DNA of 64,000 nucleotides from Bradyrhizobium neotropicale (GTDB taxonomy: Bacteria; Pseudomonadota; Alphaproteobacteria; Rhizobiales; Xanthobacteraceae): the NCBI RefSeq assembly GCF_001641695.1, contig NZ_LSEF01000028.1, forward strand, positions 218,272 to 282,271. The letters run 5' to 3'. Below the pieces are notes generated by a model that saw only the letters and a program-made list of their open reading frames with translations, was not told the DNA's origin and did no database searches. Shown in pieces: positions 45,118 to 53,491 of the stretch. The first letter of the stretch is position 1. Each line of letters opens with the position of its first letter. The position numbers and the translations under genes are program-made.

Positions 45118-45748
45118 GAGCATGGTTGTGGCCGTGATGATGGTCCGGATGGTCGCAATGCTCATCGTGGTGATGATGATCGTGGCCGTGGTCATGCGCG
45201 GCATGATCATGATGATGGTGATCATGGCCGCGGTGATCGTGGTCATGATCGTGATGGTGATGGCCGTGATCATGATGCGCGTGGTCATGCCCATGCGCGT
45301 GGTCATGCCCATGAGCTGCGTCGGCATAGGCGCCGCCTTCGGGATCGAATGGCGCCTCGATCTCGATCACGCGCGCACCCAGCCCCTTTACCATCGCCTC
45401 GATGACATGGTCGCGGCGGATGCGCAGGCTCTTCGCCATGATCTGCGTCGGCAGATGGCGGTTGCCGAGATGCCAGGCGACACGGATGAGGTGGTGCGGA
45501 TCCCGGCCGCGGATCTCCACCAGCGGCTCGGGCGCCGCGACCACCTCGACCAGCCGGCCGTCCTCCAGCACCAGGGCATCGCCGCCACGCAGGGCGACGG
45601 CGTTTTCGAGGTCAAGCAGGAATTCGAGCCCGCGCGTGCCCGTCATCGCCATGCGACGGCGGTGCCGATCGTCGAAATCGAGCACGACCGTATCCGCCGC
45701 TGCTTCCGTGAAGCGGTGCTGTCCCTTAACCTGCGTCGCCCGGATCAT
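45104..45748 (-). CDS. ureE: Urease nickel chaperone UreE with long histidine-rich tail
   Basis: This 214-aa nickel metallochaperone has a standard UreE core (residues 1-140; [21 protein letters not shown] and [11 protein letters not shown] with its metal-site His). The tail of about 70 residues holds roughly 38 His plus Asp and one Cys. The tail is long for the family, which often has 10-15 His, and would give storage capacity for several nickel ions. The DNA coding for it is a low-complexity CAT/GAT repeat likely to vary in length. Confidence 0.95.
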   Translation of the reverse strand: MIRATQVKGQHRFTEAAADTVVLDFDDRHRRRMAMTGTRGLEFLLDLENAVALRGGDALVLEDGRLVEVVAAPEPLVEIRGRDPHHLIRVAWHLGNRHLPTQIMAKSLRIRRDHVIEAMVKGLGARVIEIEAPFDPEGGAYADAAHGHDHAHGHDHAHHDHGHHHHDHDHDHRGHDHHHHDHAAHDHGHDHHHHDEHCDHPDHHHGHNHAHDHK

Positions 45749-45761
45749 ATACTTTACCCTG

Positions 45762-46061
45762 TTACCTAGTCTCGACCTTTTCCGGCGTGATGACTTCGAT
45801 CTTCGGCGGCGCCGTAAAACACTTCACAGCCACGCGGCCGAACGTCTTCATGTGCTCCATGGCACGATGCGGCACCAGCGCCTCGGCATTTTCCCACTGC
45901 TCGACGAACACCATCTTGGAGGGATCGGTGACGCTCTCATGCAAATCATAGGCGATGTTGCCGGGCTCCTTCCGCGTCTCCTTGATGCACGCGGTGGCGG
46001 CTGCGATGAATTCGGCGCGCGTTTCGGGCTTGATGGTCAAAGTGGCAACGACGTAGATCAC
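45762..46061 (-). CDS. Antibiotic biosynthesis monooxygenase-domain (quinol monooxygenase-like) protein
   Basis: This 99-aa dimeric alpha/beta-barrel domain protein has the ABM pattern: [34 protein letters not shown], and [13 protein letters not shown]. YgiN-type relatives oxidise quinols; others are heme-degrading or of unknown role. It lies inside the urease unit, 13 bp before ureE and 140 bp after ureC, so it is probably co-transcribed though not known to be needed for urease. Confidence 0.85.
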   Translation of the reverse strand: MIYVVATLTIKPETRAEFIAAATACIKETRKEPGNIAYDLHESVTDPSKMVFVEQWENAEALVPHRAMEHMKTFGRVAVKCFTAPPKIEVITPEKVETR

Positions 46062-46201
46062 GAGAAATCCTCCCGGCTTTTCTTCTGAGGTAAGATACCG
46101 GGCGCGACATTAGACCAGGCGGGATCGAACGCAAATCGGGAAAAGCTGCCTCCGGACCTGCCCGCGGGACATACTTTTGGGACATGTGTTGAGGCGCTAT
46201 T

Positions 46202-47917
46202 TCAGTACATGAAATATCGCTGCGCCATCGGCAGCACCTCGGCGGGCGCGCAGGTGAGCAACTCGCCGTCGGCGCGGACCTCGTAGGTCTCCGGATCGAC
46301 CTCGATCTTGGGCGTGGCGTCGTTATGGATCATGCTCTTCTTGGAGATCTTTCCGCGGGTGTTCTGGACCGCATAGAGCTTCTTGTCGATACCAAGCTTC
46401 CGCGCAAGCCCGCCGGTGACGGCGGCCTTCGAGGTGAAGACGACGGAAGATGCCGTCCGCGCCTTGCCGAAGGCGCCGAACATCGGCTGATAATGCACCG
46501 GCTGCGGCGTCGGGATCGAGGCGTTGGGATCGCCCATGGGTGCCGCCACGATCGAGCCACCCTTGATGATGCAGTCCGGCTTGACGCCGAAGAAGGCGGG
46601 CGACCACAGCACGAGGTCGGCGAGCTTGCCTTTCTCCACCGAGCCGATCAGTTTTGAGACGCCATGCGCGATCGCCGGATTGATGGTGTACTTCGCGATG
46701 TAACGCCTGACACGAAAGTTGTCGTTGTCCTTGCCCTCGTCCTGCGGCAGCGATCCGCGCTGCTTCTTCATCTTGTCCGCGGTCTGCCAGGTGCGGATGA
46801 TGACCTCGCCGAGCCGGCCCATGGCCTGCGAGTCCGAGGACATCATCGAGAGCGCGCCGAGATCGTGCAGAATGTCTTCGGCTGCGATGGTCTCCTTCCG
46901 GATGCGGCTCTCGGCAAAGGCGAGGTCTTCCGCGATCGAGGGATCGAGGTGGTGGCACACCATCAGCATGTCGAGATGCTCGTCGATGGTGTTGCGGGTG
47001 AAGGGCCGCGTCGGGTTGGTCGAGGACGGCAGCACGTTCTTCAGGCCTGCGACCTTGATGATGTCGGGGGCATGACCGCCGCCGGCGCCTTCGGTGTGGA
47101 AGGCATGGATGGTGCGGCCCTTGAAGGCCTTGATCGTGTCCTCGACGAAGCCGGATTCGTTCAGCGTGTCGGTGTGGATCATCACCTGGATGTCGTGATC
47201 GTCCGCAACCGACAGGCAGTTGTCGATCGCGGCCGGCGTGGTGCCCCAGTCCTCGTGCAGCTTCAGCGCGCAGGCGCCGGCCTTGATCATCTCGACCAGC
47301 GCGGCGGGCCGCGAGGCGTTGCCCTTGCCGGAGATACCGAGATTGACCGGGAAAGCGTCGAACGACTGGATCATTCGCGCGATGTGCCAGGGGCCCGGCG
47401 TGCAAGTGGTGGCGAAGGTGCCGTGCGAGGGACCGGTGCCGCCGCCAAGCATCGAGGTGACGCCGCTCATCAGCGCGTGCTCGATCTGCTGCGGGCAGAT
47501 GAAGTGGATGTGGCTGTCGAAGCCACCGGCGGTGAGAATCTTGCCTTCGCCCGCGATCACGTCGGTGCCGGGGCCAATGATGATGGTGACGCCCGGCTGG
47601 ATGTCGGGATTGCCGGCCTTGCCGATCGCCGAGATCATGCCGTCCTTGATGGCGACGTCGGCCTTCACGATGCCCCAGTGATCGACGATCAGCGCATTGG
47701 TGATGACCGTGTCGGCCGCGCCCTGCCGGTTGGTGACCTGCGACTGCCCCATGCCGTCGCGGATGACCTTGCCGCCGCCGAACTTCACCTCCTCGCCATA
47801 GCTGGTGAAATCCTTCTCGACCTCGATGATGAGGTCGGTGTCGGCCAGCCGCACCTTGTCGCCGGTGGTGGGGCCGAACATGTCGGCATAGACGCGTCGG
47901 GAAATTCTGGATGTCAT
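46202..47917 (-). CDS. ureC: Urease alpha subunit
   Basis: This 571-aa catalytic subunit hydrolyses urea to ammonia and carbamate at a dinuclear nickel site. The carbamylated lysine is K219 in KLHEDWG. Nickel ligands and flap residues are in [26 protein letters not shown] and [19 protein letters not shown]. Its start overlaps the upstream hypothetical gene by 4 bp (ATGA), so its translation is coupled to that gene rather than directly to ureB. Confidence 0.98.
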   Translation of the reverse strand: MTSRISRRVYADMFGPTTGDKVRLADTDLIIEVEKDFTSYGEEVKFGGGKVIRDGMGQSQVTNRQGAADTVITNALIVDHWGIVKADVAIKDGMISAIGKAGNPDIQPGVTIIIGPGTDVIAGEGKILTAGGFDSHIHFICPQQIEHALMSGVTSMLGGGTGPSHGTFATTCTPGPWHIARMIQSFDAFPVNLGISGKGNASRPAALVEMIKAGACALKLHEDWGTTPAAIDNCLSVADDHDIQVMIHTDTLNESGFVEDTIKAFKGRTIHAFHTEGAGGGHAPDIIKVAGLKNVLPSSTNPTRPFTRNTIDEHLDMLMVCHHLDPSIAEDLAFAESRIRKETIAAEDILHDLGALSMMSSDSQAMGRLGEVIIRTWQTADKMKKQRGSLPQDEGKDNDNFRVRRYIAKYTINPAIAHGVSKLIGSVEKGKLADLVLWSPAFFGVKPDCIIKGGSIVAAPMGDPNASIPTPQPVHYQPMFGAFGKARTASSVVFTSKAAVTGGLARKLGIDKKLYAVQNTRGKISKKSMIHNDATPKIEVDPETYEVRADGELLTCAPAEVLPMAQRYFMY

Positions 47918-48480
47918 TTTGAAGCCTTTGGTCTGTCGAGTGGCTTGCTACAGGCTGTTTGAAATTCGGTTATCTTGTCGAGACCGGCCTTGATACCGGA
48001 CTGAATCGAACTGCCGCCGATCTTGAACTTGAGAATGCCCGTGTTGCTGAACAGGTCGAACGCCGGCGCATCCGTGCTGATCTGAAAACGGTATCCCCAG
48101 CCGCTGACGTCCGAACTGGTAATCGCGTCAAGACTTGATTTCTCAGGTCCGGGATTGAGTTCCACGGTTGGATAACTGTCGTCGACGACCAATTTGGCGA
48201 TCGCGCTCCTCTCGTTCTTGTCCACGATGACCTTGTCGACCTTCGCAAGGCCCGAACCGGCTTGGCACTCAAGAACGAGAGCTCCAAGCGCATCGGTCGC
48301 CTCATCGGTGTCCGCCGTATAGAGCATCAGCGTGTCGCCGACGGGCTTTGCCAGGCGCCATTTCGTTTCATCTGCGAAGGCTGCTCCGCAGATACAGCAA
48401 AGAATACCCGGGCAAGCGATGAACGCACCGACCACTCGCAGGACGTACCCGTTTGCACGAGATCCCGTGGCAGCACTCAC
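47914..48480 (-). CDS. Hypothetical exported protein embedded in the urease operon
   Basis: This 188-aa protein is not recognised. The N-terminal 37 residues look like a signal peptide ([23 protein letters not shown]), followed by a beta-rich domain with [39 protein letters not shown] and a final CSKPL. The two mature-domain cysteines may pair. It overlaps the alarmone hydrolase gene by 4 bp and ureC by 4 bp. The DNA is visibly richer in A and T than the ure genes on both sides, which suggests separate origin. Confidence 0.7.
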   Translation of the reverse strand: MSAATGSRANGYVLRVVGAFIACPGILCCICGAAFADETKWRLAKPVGDTLMLYTADTDEATDALGALVLECQAGSGLAKVDKVIVDKNERSAIAKLVVDDSYPTVELNPGPEKSSLDAITSSDVSGWGYRFQISTDAPAFDLFSNTGILKFKIGGSSIQSGIKAGLDKITEFQTACSKPLDRPKASK

Positions 48481-49016
48481 AGCGTGCTCCTCGCAAGCGA
48501 GACTGTTTCATCGAAAATGCGATCCAGCACCACATTGGTGCCGCGGCAACCAGCCACGACCTTCTCGGAGAAGCTGAGATAGTCGACGAGGTCTTCGCGC
48601 TCTTCGGGGGTCGGTTCCGAGTGGATGCGTGCGCCGATATTGCTGATCTTGTCGGCGATCTTGATCAGCCTGGCGCCGGCCGACTTCCTCGGCGCATCCA
48701 CCACCTGCCGGCGCCGCCGCTCGGCTTTCGGCAGGCTCATGTCGTCGGTGCATTCGACCACGAGCGCGGCGACACGCTCGGAAAACTTCTGCGCGAGCTC
48801 CTGGCGCGTGGTGTCGGTGTCCTCGATCGAATCATGCAGCCAGCCGGCCGCGACCAGCTCGGCGTCGGCACCATCGGTCGCGGCCGCAAGCAGGTTCGCG
48901 ACCTCAGCCAGATGATTGATGTAAGGCTCATTGCCGCGGCCCTTGCGCGCCATGCCGTTGTGTCGGCGCGTGGCAAGCTCGGCAGCTTCAGAGATGAGGC
49001 GGACGGGTGACAGCAT
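48477..49016 (-). CDS. Mesh1-like small alarmone hydrolase (HD domain) embedded in the urease operon
   Basis: This 179-aa single-domain protein matches the small alarmone hydrolase / Mesh1 type along its length. It has the metal-site pairs in YINHLAEVANLL, GWLHDSIEDTDTT and LIKIADKISNI, plus CTDDMSLPKAERRRRQVVDA and the C-terminal VVAGCRGTNVVLD. The HD and ED catalytic motifs are intact and no synthetase domain is present. It should hydrolyse (p)ppGpp, or NADPH as animal Mesh1 does. GGAGG is 8 nt before the ATG at 49016; the longer frame upstream is repeat-derived. Confidence 0.85.
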   Translation of the reverse strand: MLSPVRLISEAAELATRRHNGMARKGRGNEPYINHLAEVANLLAAATDGADAELVAAGWLHDSIEDTDTTRQELAQKFSERVAALVVECTDDMSLPKAERRRRQVVDAPRKSAGARLIKIADKISNIGARIHSEPTPEEREDLVDYLSFSEKVVAGCRGTNVVLDRIFDETVSLARSTL

Positions 49017-49082
49017 GGCAAGAACCTCCGTTTGCGCCTCAACCGTGCCGTTACGTACTTCGTTCCTGAACACGGCCTCTCC

Positions 49083-49280
49083 GTTCCTTCCCTCCTTGCG
49101 GGGGAGGGGCAGGGAGGGGGGTGCACCTTGCTCCGCAGCCTGCAGAATCGTGAGGGCAGCGCTCTCAGTGAAATCAATTTCGCCACGCAACTGACTTGCG
49201 CGAGCGTGCACGATCACTCCTGCCAGAGCCCGGGGCTCACCCCCCTCCCCGACCCTCCCCCGCAAGGGGGGAGGGAGCGA
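49083..49280. repeat. Pair of facing GC-rich repeats between ureB and the alarmone hydrolase gene
   Basis: The 315-bp gap holds two copies of a repeat (about 49083-49123 and 49237-49280) that share TTGCGGGGGAGG and GGGAGGGGGGTG in opposite orientations. The 113 bp between them encode nothing obvious. Together they could form a long hairpin in the urease transcript. Confidence 0.6.
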
Positions 49281-49331
49281 GACAGCTGTGCTCACCTCAC
49301 TGTGGATCACGGCACTCGCCTCGGCCTTGCC

Positions 49332-49637
49332 CTACAGCTTTCCCATCACGTCGCCACGAAAACCGTAAATGGTCTTCTTGCCGGCCATGGCGACGAGCTG
49401 GACGTCGCGGGTCTGGCCGGGTTCGAAGCGGACGGCGGTGCCGGCGGCGATGTCGAGGCGCATGCCGCGCGCCTTCTTGCGGTCGAACTTCAGCGCGGGG
49501 TTGGTCTCGAAGAAATGGTAGTGCGAGCCGACCTGGATCGGGCGGTCGCCGGTGTTGGCGACCGTCAGCGTCACGGTCTTGCGGCCGGCGTTGAGCTCGA
49601 TCTCGCCGTCCTGGATGAAGAGTTCACCGGGGATCAT
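49332..49637 (-). CDS. ureB: Urease beta subunit
   Basis: This 101-aa structural subunit begins [19 protein letters not shown] and has the strongly conserved [11 protein letters not shown] and [17 protein letters not shown]. It lies 9 bp after ureA. Confidence 0.97.
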   Translation of the reverse strand: MIPGELFIQDGEIELNAGRKTVTLTVANTGDRPIQVGSHYHFFETNPALKFDRKKARGMRLDIAAGTAVRFEPGQTRDVQLVAMAGKKTIYGFRGDVMGKL

Positions 49638-49646
49638 GTTGCGCTC

Positions 49647-49949
49647 CTACCTGATCGGCTCGTGCACGGTGACGAGTTTTGTCCCGTCCGGAAAGGTCGC
49701 CTCGACCTGGATGTCGTGGATCATCTCGGGGATACCCGGCATCACCTGGTCGCGGGTGAGCACCTGGGCGCCGGATTGCATCAGTTCGGCGACGGTGCGG
49801 CCGTCGCGCGCGCCTTCGAGAATGAAATCGGAGATGATCGCAACCGCCTCGGGATGGTTGAGCTTGACGCCGCGGTCGAGCCGCCGTCTCGCCACGATGG
49901 CCGCCATCGAAATCAGAAGCTTGTCCTTTTCGCGGGGAGACAGGTTCAT
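49647..49949 (-). CDS. ureA: Urease gamma subunit
   Basis: This 100-aa subunit begins [20 protein letters not shown] and contains [20 protein letters not shown] and the C-terminal [18 protein letters not shown], all family hallmarks. It lies 24 bp after ureD. Confidence 0.97.
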   Translation of the reverse strand: MNLSPREKDKLLISMAAIVARRRLDRGVKLNHPEAVAIISDFILEGARDGRTVAELMQSGAQVLTRDQVMPGIPEMIHDIQVEATFPDGTKLVTVHEPIR

Positions 49950-49973
49950 GCGAAATCTCTTCCCTTCACATCA

Positions 49974-50819
49974 TCAATTCAGCCACAGCCGCGGCAAGGC
50001 CGCACCCGTGCGCGCCAGCACCGCCATCATGTCGGCGCGCAAGCGCGCCGCATCTTGGGCACAGAAGCGCGCCATTGCAAAGCCGTTCCAGGCGGATATC
50101 CCGACCTCGCCGGCAAAAGAGTCCGCCGCCTCGCGGATGCGCTCGACCAGAGCCTCGTCGCCCGGCACGATCAGGGCCGTGCCGATCGCAGCCCCACCCT
50201 TGGCGACCGCTGGCCGCGCGAGCTTCTTGCCGATGTCGCCGTCAAGCCTGACGGTCTCGGCAAACACCAGCTTGCCGCCGCGGGAGAGGCGCCAGCGGTC
50301 GACGAACTCGCCCTGCTCCATGCGCTCGCCCATGGCGGTGCGGCCGAACACCACGATCTCGCAAAGCAGGAGCGACGCGGTCTCATCGAGCTCGATGTCG
50401 AAGCGGCGCTGCACGCGCGCGCGATCGAACAGGATCGTCTCCTGCGGCAGCCAGGAAAGATGCGCGCCAGCGCCGACCTTCAAGGCGATGTTGAGCTGCG
50501 CCGCCGGCCCAGGCGCGCGATAGATCTTTTCCGCGGCCGCCGTGGTCAGCGTCAGCCGCGCGGCATCGGTCGCCGTGATCTCGATGTCGAAGCTATCGCC
50601 GCCGGCGACACCGCCAGCCGTGTTGACAAAGACGCCGGACATTCCCTCGCCCTCCGGCGAGGGAAATCGCACGCGCAGGGAGCCGGACTCATGCAGGGCG
50701 CCACGCCGCGTCACGCCATCCCTGGCATGCACGTCGAACCGCACCGCGCCGCGGGCGCGGTTGGCTTCGAACACGGAAGACTCCAACTCAGAAGAATTGG
50801 CTGATAGCTCGCTGCGCAT
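49974..50819 (-). CDS. ureD: Urease accessory protein UreD
   Basis: This 281-aa scaffold protein binds apo-urease and passes nickel from UreG and UreF. Landmarks are NTAGGVAGGDSF, LTTAAAEKIYRA, LSWLPQETILFDRARVQR and LLLCEIVVFGRTAMGE. It begins 36 bp after urtE, which ties the urea importer and urease into one transcription unit. Confidence 0.95.
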   Translation of the reverse strand: MRSELSANSSELESSVFEANRARGAVRFDVHARDGVTRRGALHESGSLRVRFPSPEGEGMSGVFVNTAGGVAGGDSFDIEITATDAARLTLTTAAAEKIYRAPGPAAQLNIALKVGAGAHLSWLPQETILFDRARVQRRFDIELDETASLLLCEIVVFGRTAMGERMEQGEFVDRWRLSRGGKLVFAETVRLDGDIGKKLARPAVAKGGAAIGTALIVPGDEALVERIREAADSFAGEVGISAWNGFAMARFCAQDAARLRADMMAVLARTGAALPRLWLN

Positions 50820-50855
50820 CCGTCTCCCCAGCCGGTCGCCGCAGAATGTCCCGGC

Positions 50856-51551
50856 CTACAGCGCCATCTGGCGGCTGATTTCGCCCGGATCGAGATTGCT
50901 GCGGTCGCAGGTGAATTTCACCGCACCGCGGTCCATCACGGCAAAACTGTCGCCGAGTTCGCAGGCAAAGTCGAGATATTGTTCGACCAGCACGATGGCG
51001 ATGTTGCCGAGGTTGCGCAGGTAGGAGATGGCACGGCCGATGTCCTTGATGATCGAGGGCTGGATGCCCTCGGTCGGCTCATCGAGCAGGAGCAGTTTTG
51101 GCCGCATCACCAGGGCGCGTCCGATCGCGAGCTGCTGCTGCTGGCCGCCGGAGAGGTCGCCGCCGCGCCGGCCGAGCATGGATTCCAGCACCGGAAACAA
51201 CGAGAACACGTCGTCCGGAATGTGCTTGTCCTCGCGCTTGAGCGGACCGAAGCCGGTTCTGAGGTTCTCCTCGACCGTCAGCAGCGGAAAGATCTCGCGG
51301 CCCTGCGGCACGAAGCCGATGCCCTTGCGCGCCCGCTCATAGGGCTTGAGCGAGGTGATGTCGCTGCCGTCGAACACGATCGAGCCCGACGAGATCGGAT
51401 ACTGGCCGACCATGGCGCGCAAAAGCGAGGTCTTGCCGACGCCGTTGCGCCCGAGCACGCAGGTCACCTTGCCCGGCTCGGCCGAGATCGAGACGCCGCG
51501 CAGCGCCTGTGCCGCGCCGTAGAAGAGATTGATGTCCTTGACCTCGAGCAT
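50856..51551 (-). CDS. urtE: Urea ABC transporter ATP-binding protein UrtE
   Basis: This 231-aa ATPase of the branched-chain amino acid (LivF) type has Walker A GRNGVGKTSLLRAMVG, signature LSGGQQQQLAIGRAL and Walker B LLLLDEPTEGIQPS. It lies 3 bp after urtD. Confidence 0.96.
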   Translation of the reverse strand: MLEVKDINLFYGAAQALRGVSISAEPGKVTCVLGRNGVGKTSLLRAMVGQYPISSGSIVFDGSDITSLKPYERARKGIGFVPQGREIFPLLTVEENLRTGFGPLKREDKHIPDDVFSLFPVLESMLGRRGGDLSGGQQQQLAIGRALVMRPKLLLLDEPTEGIQPSIIKDIGRAISYLRNLGNIAIVLVEQYLDFACELGDSFAVMDRGAVKFTCDRSNLDPGEISRQMAL

Positions 51552-51554
51552 GCG

Positions 51555-52316
51555 TCAGCGTCCCAGATACACTTCGATGACCCGCTCGTTGGACGAGACC
51601 TGGTCGATGGTGCCCTCCGCAAGCACGGAGCCTTCGTGCAGGCAGGTGACCTTGACGCCGAGCTCGCGCACGAAGGTCATGTCGTGCTCGACCACCATGA
51701 CGGTGTGGGTCTTGTTGATCTCCTTGAGCAGCTCCGCGGTGAGATGCGTCTCCACATCCGTCATCCCGGCAACGGGCTCGTCGACCAGCAGCAGCTTCGG
51801 ATCCTGCGCGAGCAGCATGCCGATCTCGAGCCACTGCTTCTGTCCATGGCTGAGGCTGCCGGCGAGGCGGTTGCGCGCGTCGGTAAGGCGGATCGTCTCC
51901 AGCACCTTGTCGATGCGCTCCGACTCCGCCCTGCTGCCGCGCCAGAACAGCGTTCCGCGCACGGAATGATCGACGTTGAGCGCGAGCAGCAGATTGTCCT
52001 GAACCGTCTGGCTCTCGAACACGGTCGGCTTCTGGAATTTGCGGCCAATTCCGAGCTCGGCGATCCGAGTCTCATCCAGCCGCGTCAGGTCGGTGACGCC
52101 GTCGAACAGCACAGTGCCCTCGTCGGGCTTGGTCTTGCCGGTGATGATGTCCATCATCGTGGTCTTGCCGGCGCCGTTCGGGCCGATGATGGCGCGCATC
52201 TCGCCGGGCTCGAGCGTCAGCGACAAATTGTTGATGGCGTGGAAGCCATCGAACGAGACGTGCACGCCGTCGAGATAGAGCATTGCGGAAGTCGCGCGGG
52301 TGTCCATGACGTTCAT
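51555..52316 (-). CDS. urtD: Urea ABC transporter ATP-binding protein UrtD
   Basis: This 253-aa ATPase of the LivG type has Walker A GPNGAGKTTMMDIITGK, the UrtD-typical signature LSHGQKQWLEIGMLLA and Walker B LLLVDEPVAGM. It overlaps urtC by 4 bp. Confidence 0.96.
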   Translation of the reverse strand: MNVMDTRATSAMLYLDGVHVSFDGFHAINNLSLTLEPGEMRAIIGPNGAGKTTMMDIITGKTKPDEGTVLFDGVTDLTRLDETRIAELGIGRKFQKPTVFESQTVQDNLLLALNVDHSVRGTLFWRGSRAESERIDKVLETIRLTDARNRLAGSLSHGQKQWLEIGMLLAQDPKLLLVDEPVAGMTDVETHLTAELLKEINKTHTVMVVEHDMTFVRELGVKVTCLHEGSVLAEGTIDQVSSNERVIEVYLGR

Positions 52317-53491
52317 GACCGCTTCTCCGCCAGCTTCGGCTCGGTGATGCCATCTTCAGCCGCGGCGCTCGCGGCGACCCCGGCCAGGCGTTTTTCTCTG
52401 GACGACTCCCACCAGGAATTGAAGGTGCCGACGATGCCTTTCGGCAACAGCAGCGTTACCAGGATGAACAGCGCACCCAGCATGAACAGCCAGTACGGCG
52501 CCAGCATGCCGGAGGTGAAGAACGTCTTGGCGTAGTTGACGACGACGGCGCCTAGCGCGGCGCCGATCAGCGTGCCGCGGCCGCCGACCGCGACCCAGAC
52601 CACCGCCTCGATCGAGTTGCCCGGCGCGAATTCGCTCGGATTGATGATGCCGACCTGGGGCACGTAGAGCGCGCCAGCGACGCCGGCCATGCAGGCCGAC
52701 ACCGTGAACACGAACAGCTTGTAGGATTCGACGCGGTAGCCGAGGAAGCGCGTACGCGACTCCGCATCGCGTACCGCGATCAGCACCTTGCCGAGCTTGG
52801 AGGAGACGATGGCGCGGCAGACCAGGAAGCCGACGATCAGCGCCAGGCAGCTCAGCGCGAACAGCGCCGCACGCGTGCCCTCGGCCTGGACGTTGAAGCC
52901 GAGGATGTCCTTGAAGTCGGTCAGGCCGTTGTTGCCGCCGAAGCCGAAATCGTTGCGGAAGAACGCGAGCAGCAGCGCATAGGTCATCGCCTGCGTGATG
53001 ATCGACAGATACACGCCGGTGACGCGGGAGCGAAAGGCGAGCCAGCCGAAGCAGAAGGCGAGCAGGCCCGGCACCACCAGCACCATCAGCGCCGCAAACC
53101 AGAACATGTCGAAGCCGTACCAGTACCAGGGCAGCTTCTCCCAGTTCAGGAACACCATGAAGTCCGGCAGGATCGGATTGCCGTAGACCCCGCGGGAGCC
53201 GATCTGCCGCATCAGGTACATACCCATCGCGTAGCCGCCGAGCGCGAAGAAGGCGCCGTGGCCGAGCGAGAGAATGCCGCAATAGCCCCAGATCAAATCG
53301 ATCGACAACGCCAGAATGGCGTAGCAGACATATTTGCCCCACAGCGCGACGAGATAGGTCGGCACCTGAAGGAACGAGCCCGCCGGCAGCAGCAGGTTGG
53401 AGAGCGGGATGAGGATCCCGCAGGCCGCGACGATGGCGAGGAAGATCGTCGCGCCGCGGTCCAGCGATCGCGTGAGCATGTGAGGGGTCAT
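52313..53491 (-). CDS. urtC: Urea ABC transporter permease UrtC
   Basis: This 392-aa membrane permease (LivM type) has about ten helices, including IWGYCGILSLGHGAFFALGG and the C-terminal MLGALFILVTLLLPKGIVG. The cytoplasmic tail after residue 365 is charged. The ATG at 53491 overlaps the urtB stop as ATGA; the longer open frame is a shadow of urtB. Confidence 0.95.
   Translation of the reverse strand: MTPHMLTRSLDRGATIFLAIVAACGILIPLSNLLLPAGSFLQVPTYLVALWGKYVCYAILALSIDLIWGYCGILSLGHGAFFALGGYAMGMYLMRQIGSRGVYGNPILPDFMVFLNWEKLPWYWYGFDMFWFAALMVLVVPGLLAFCFGWLAFRSRVTGVYLSIITQAMTYALLLAFFRNDFGFGGNNGLTDFKDILGFNVQAEGTRAALFALSCLALIVGFLVCRAIVSSKLGKVLIAVRDAESRTRFLGYRVESYKLFVFTVSACMAGVAGALYVPQVGIINPSEFAPGNSIEAVVWVAVGGRGTLIGAALGAVVVNYAKTFFTSGMLAPYWLFMLGALFILVTLLLPKGIVGTFNSWWESSREKRLAGVAASAAAEDGITEPKLAEKRS

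Noticed and set aside
45110..45310. CRISPR-like or satellite repeat
   Set aside because: The CAT/GAT periodicity is codon-level repetition of His and Asp codons in ureE; there are no spacers.
45118..45327. N-terminal extension of ureF rich in Met, Ile and Thr
   Set aside because: It is the alternative frame of the ureE histidine tail.
49017..49310. N-terminal extension of the alarmone hydrolase gene
   Set aside because: It translates a GC-rich intergenic repeat; a well-placed GGAGG and ATG lie at 49016, where family similarity begins.
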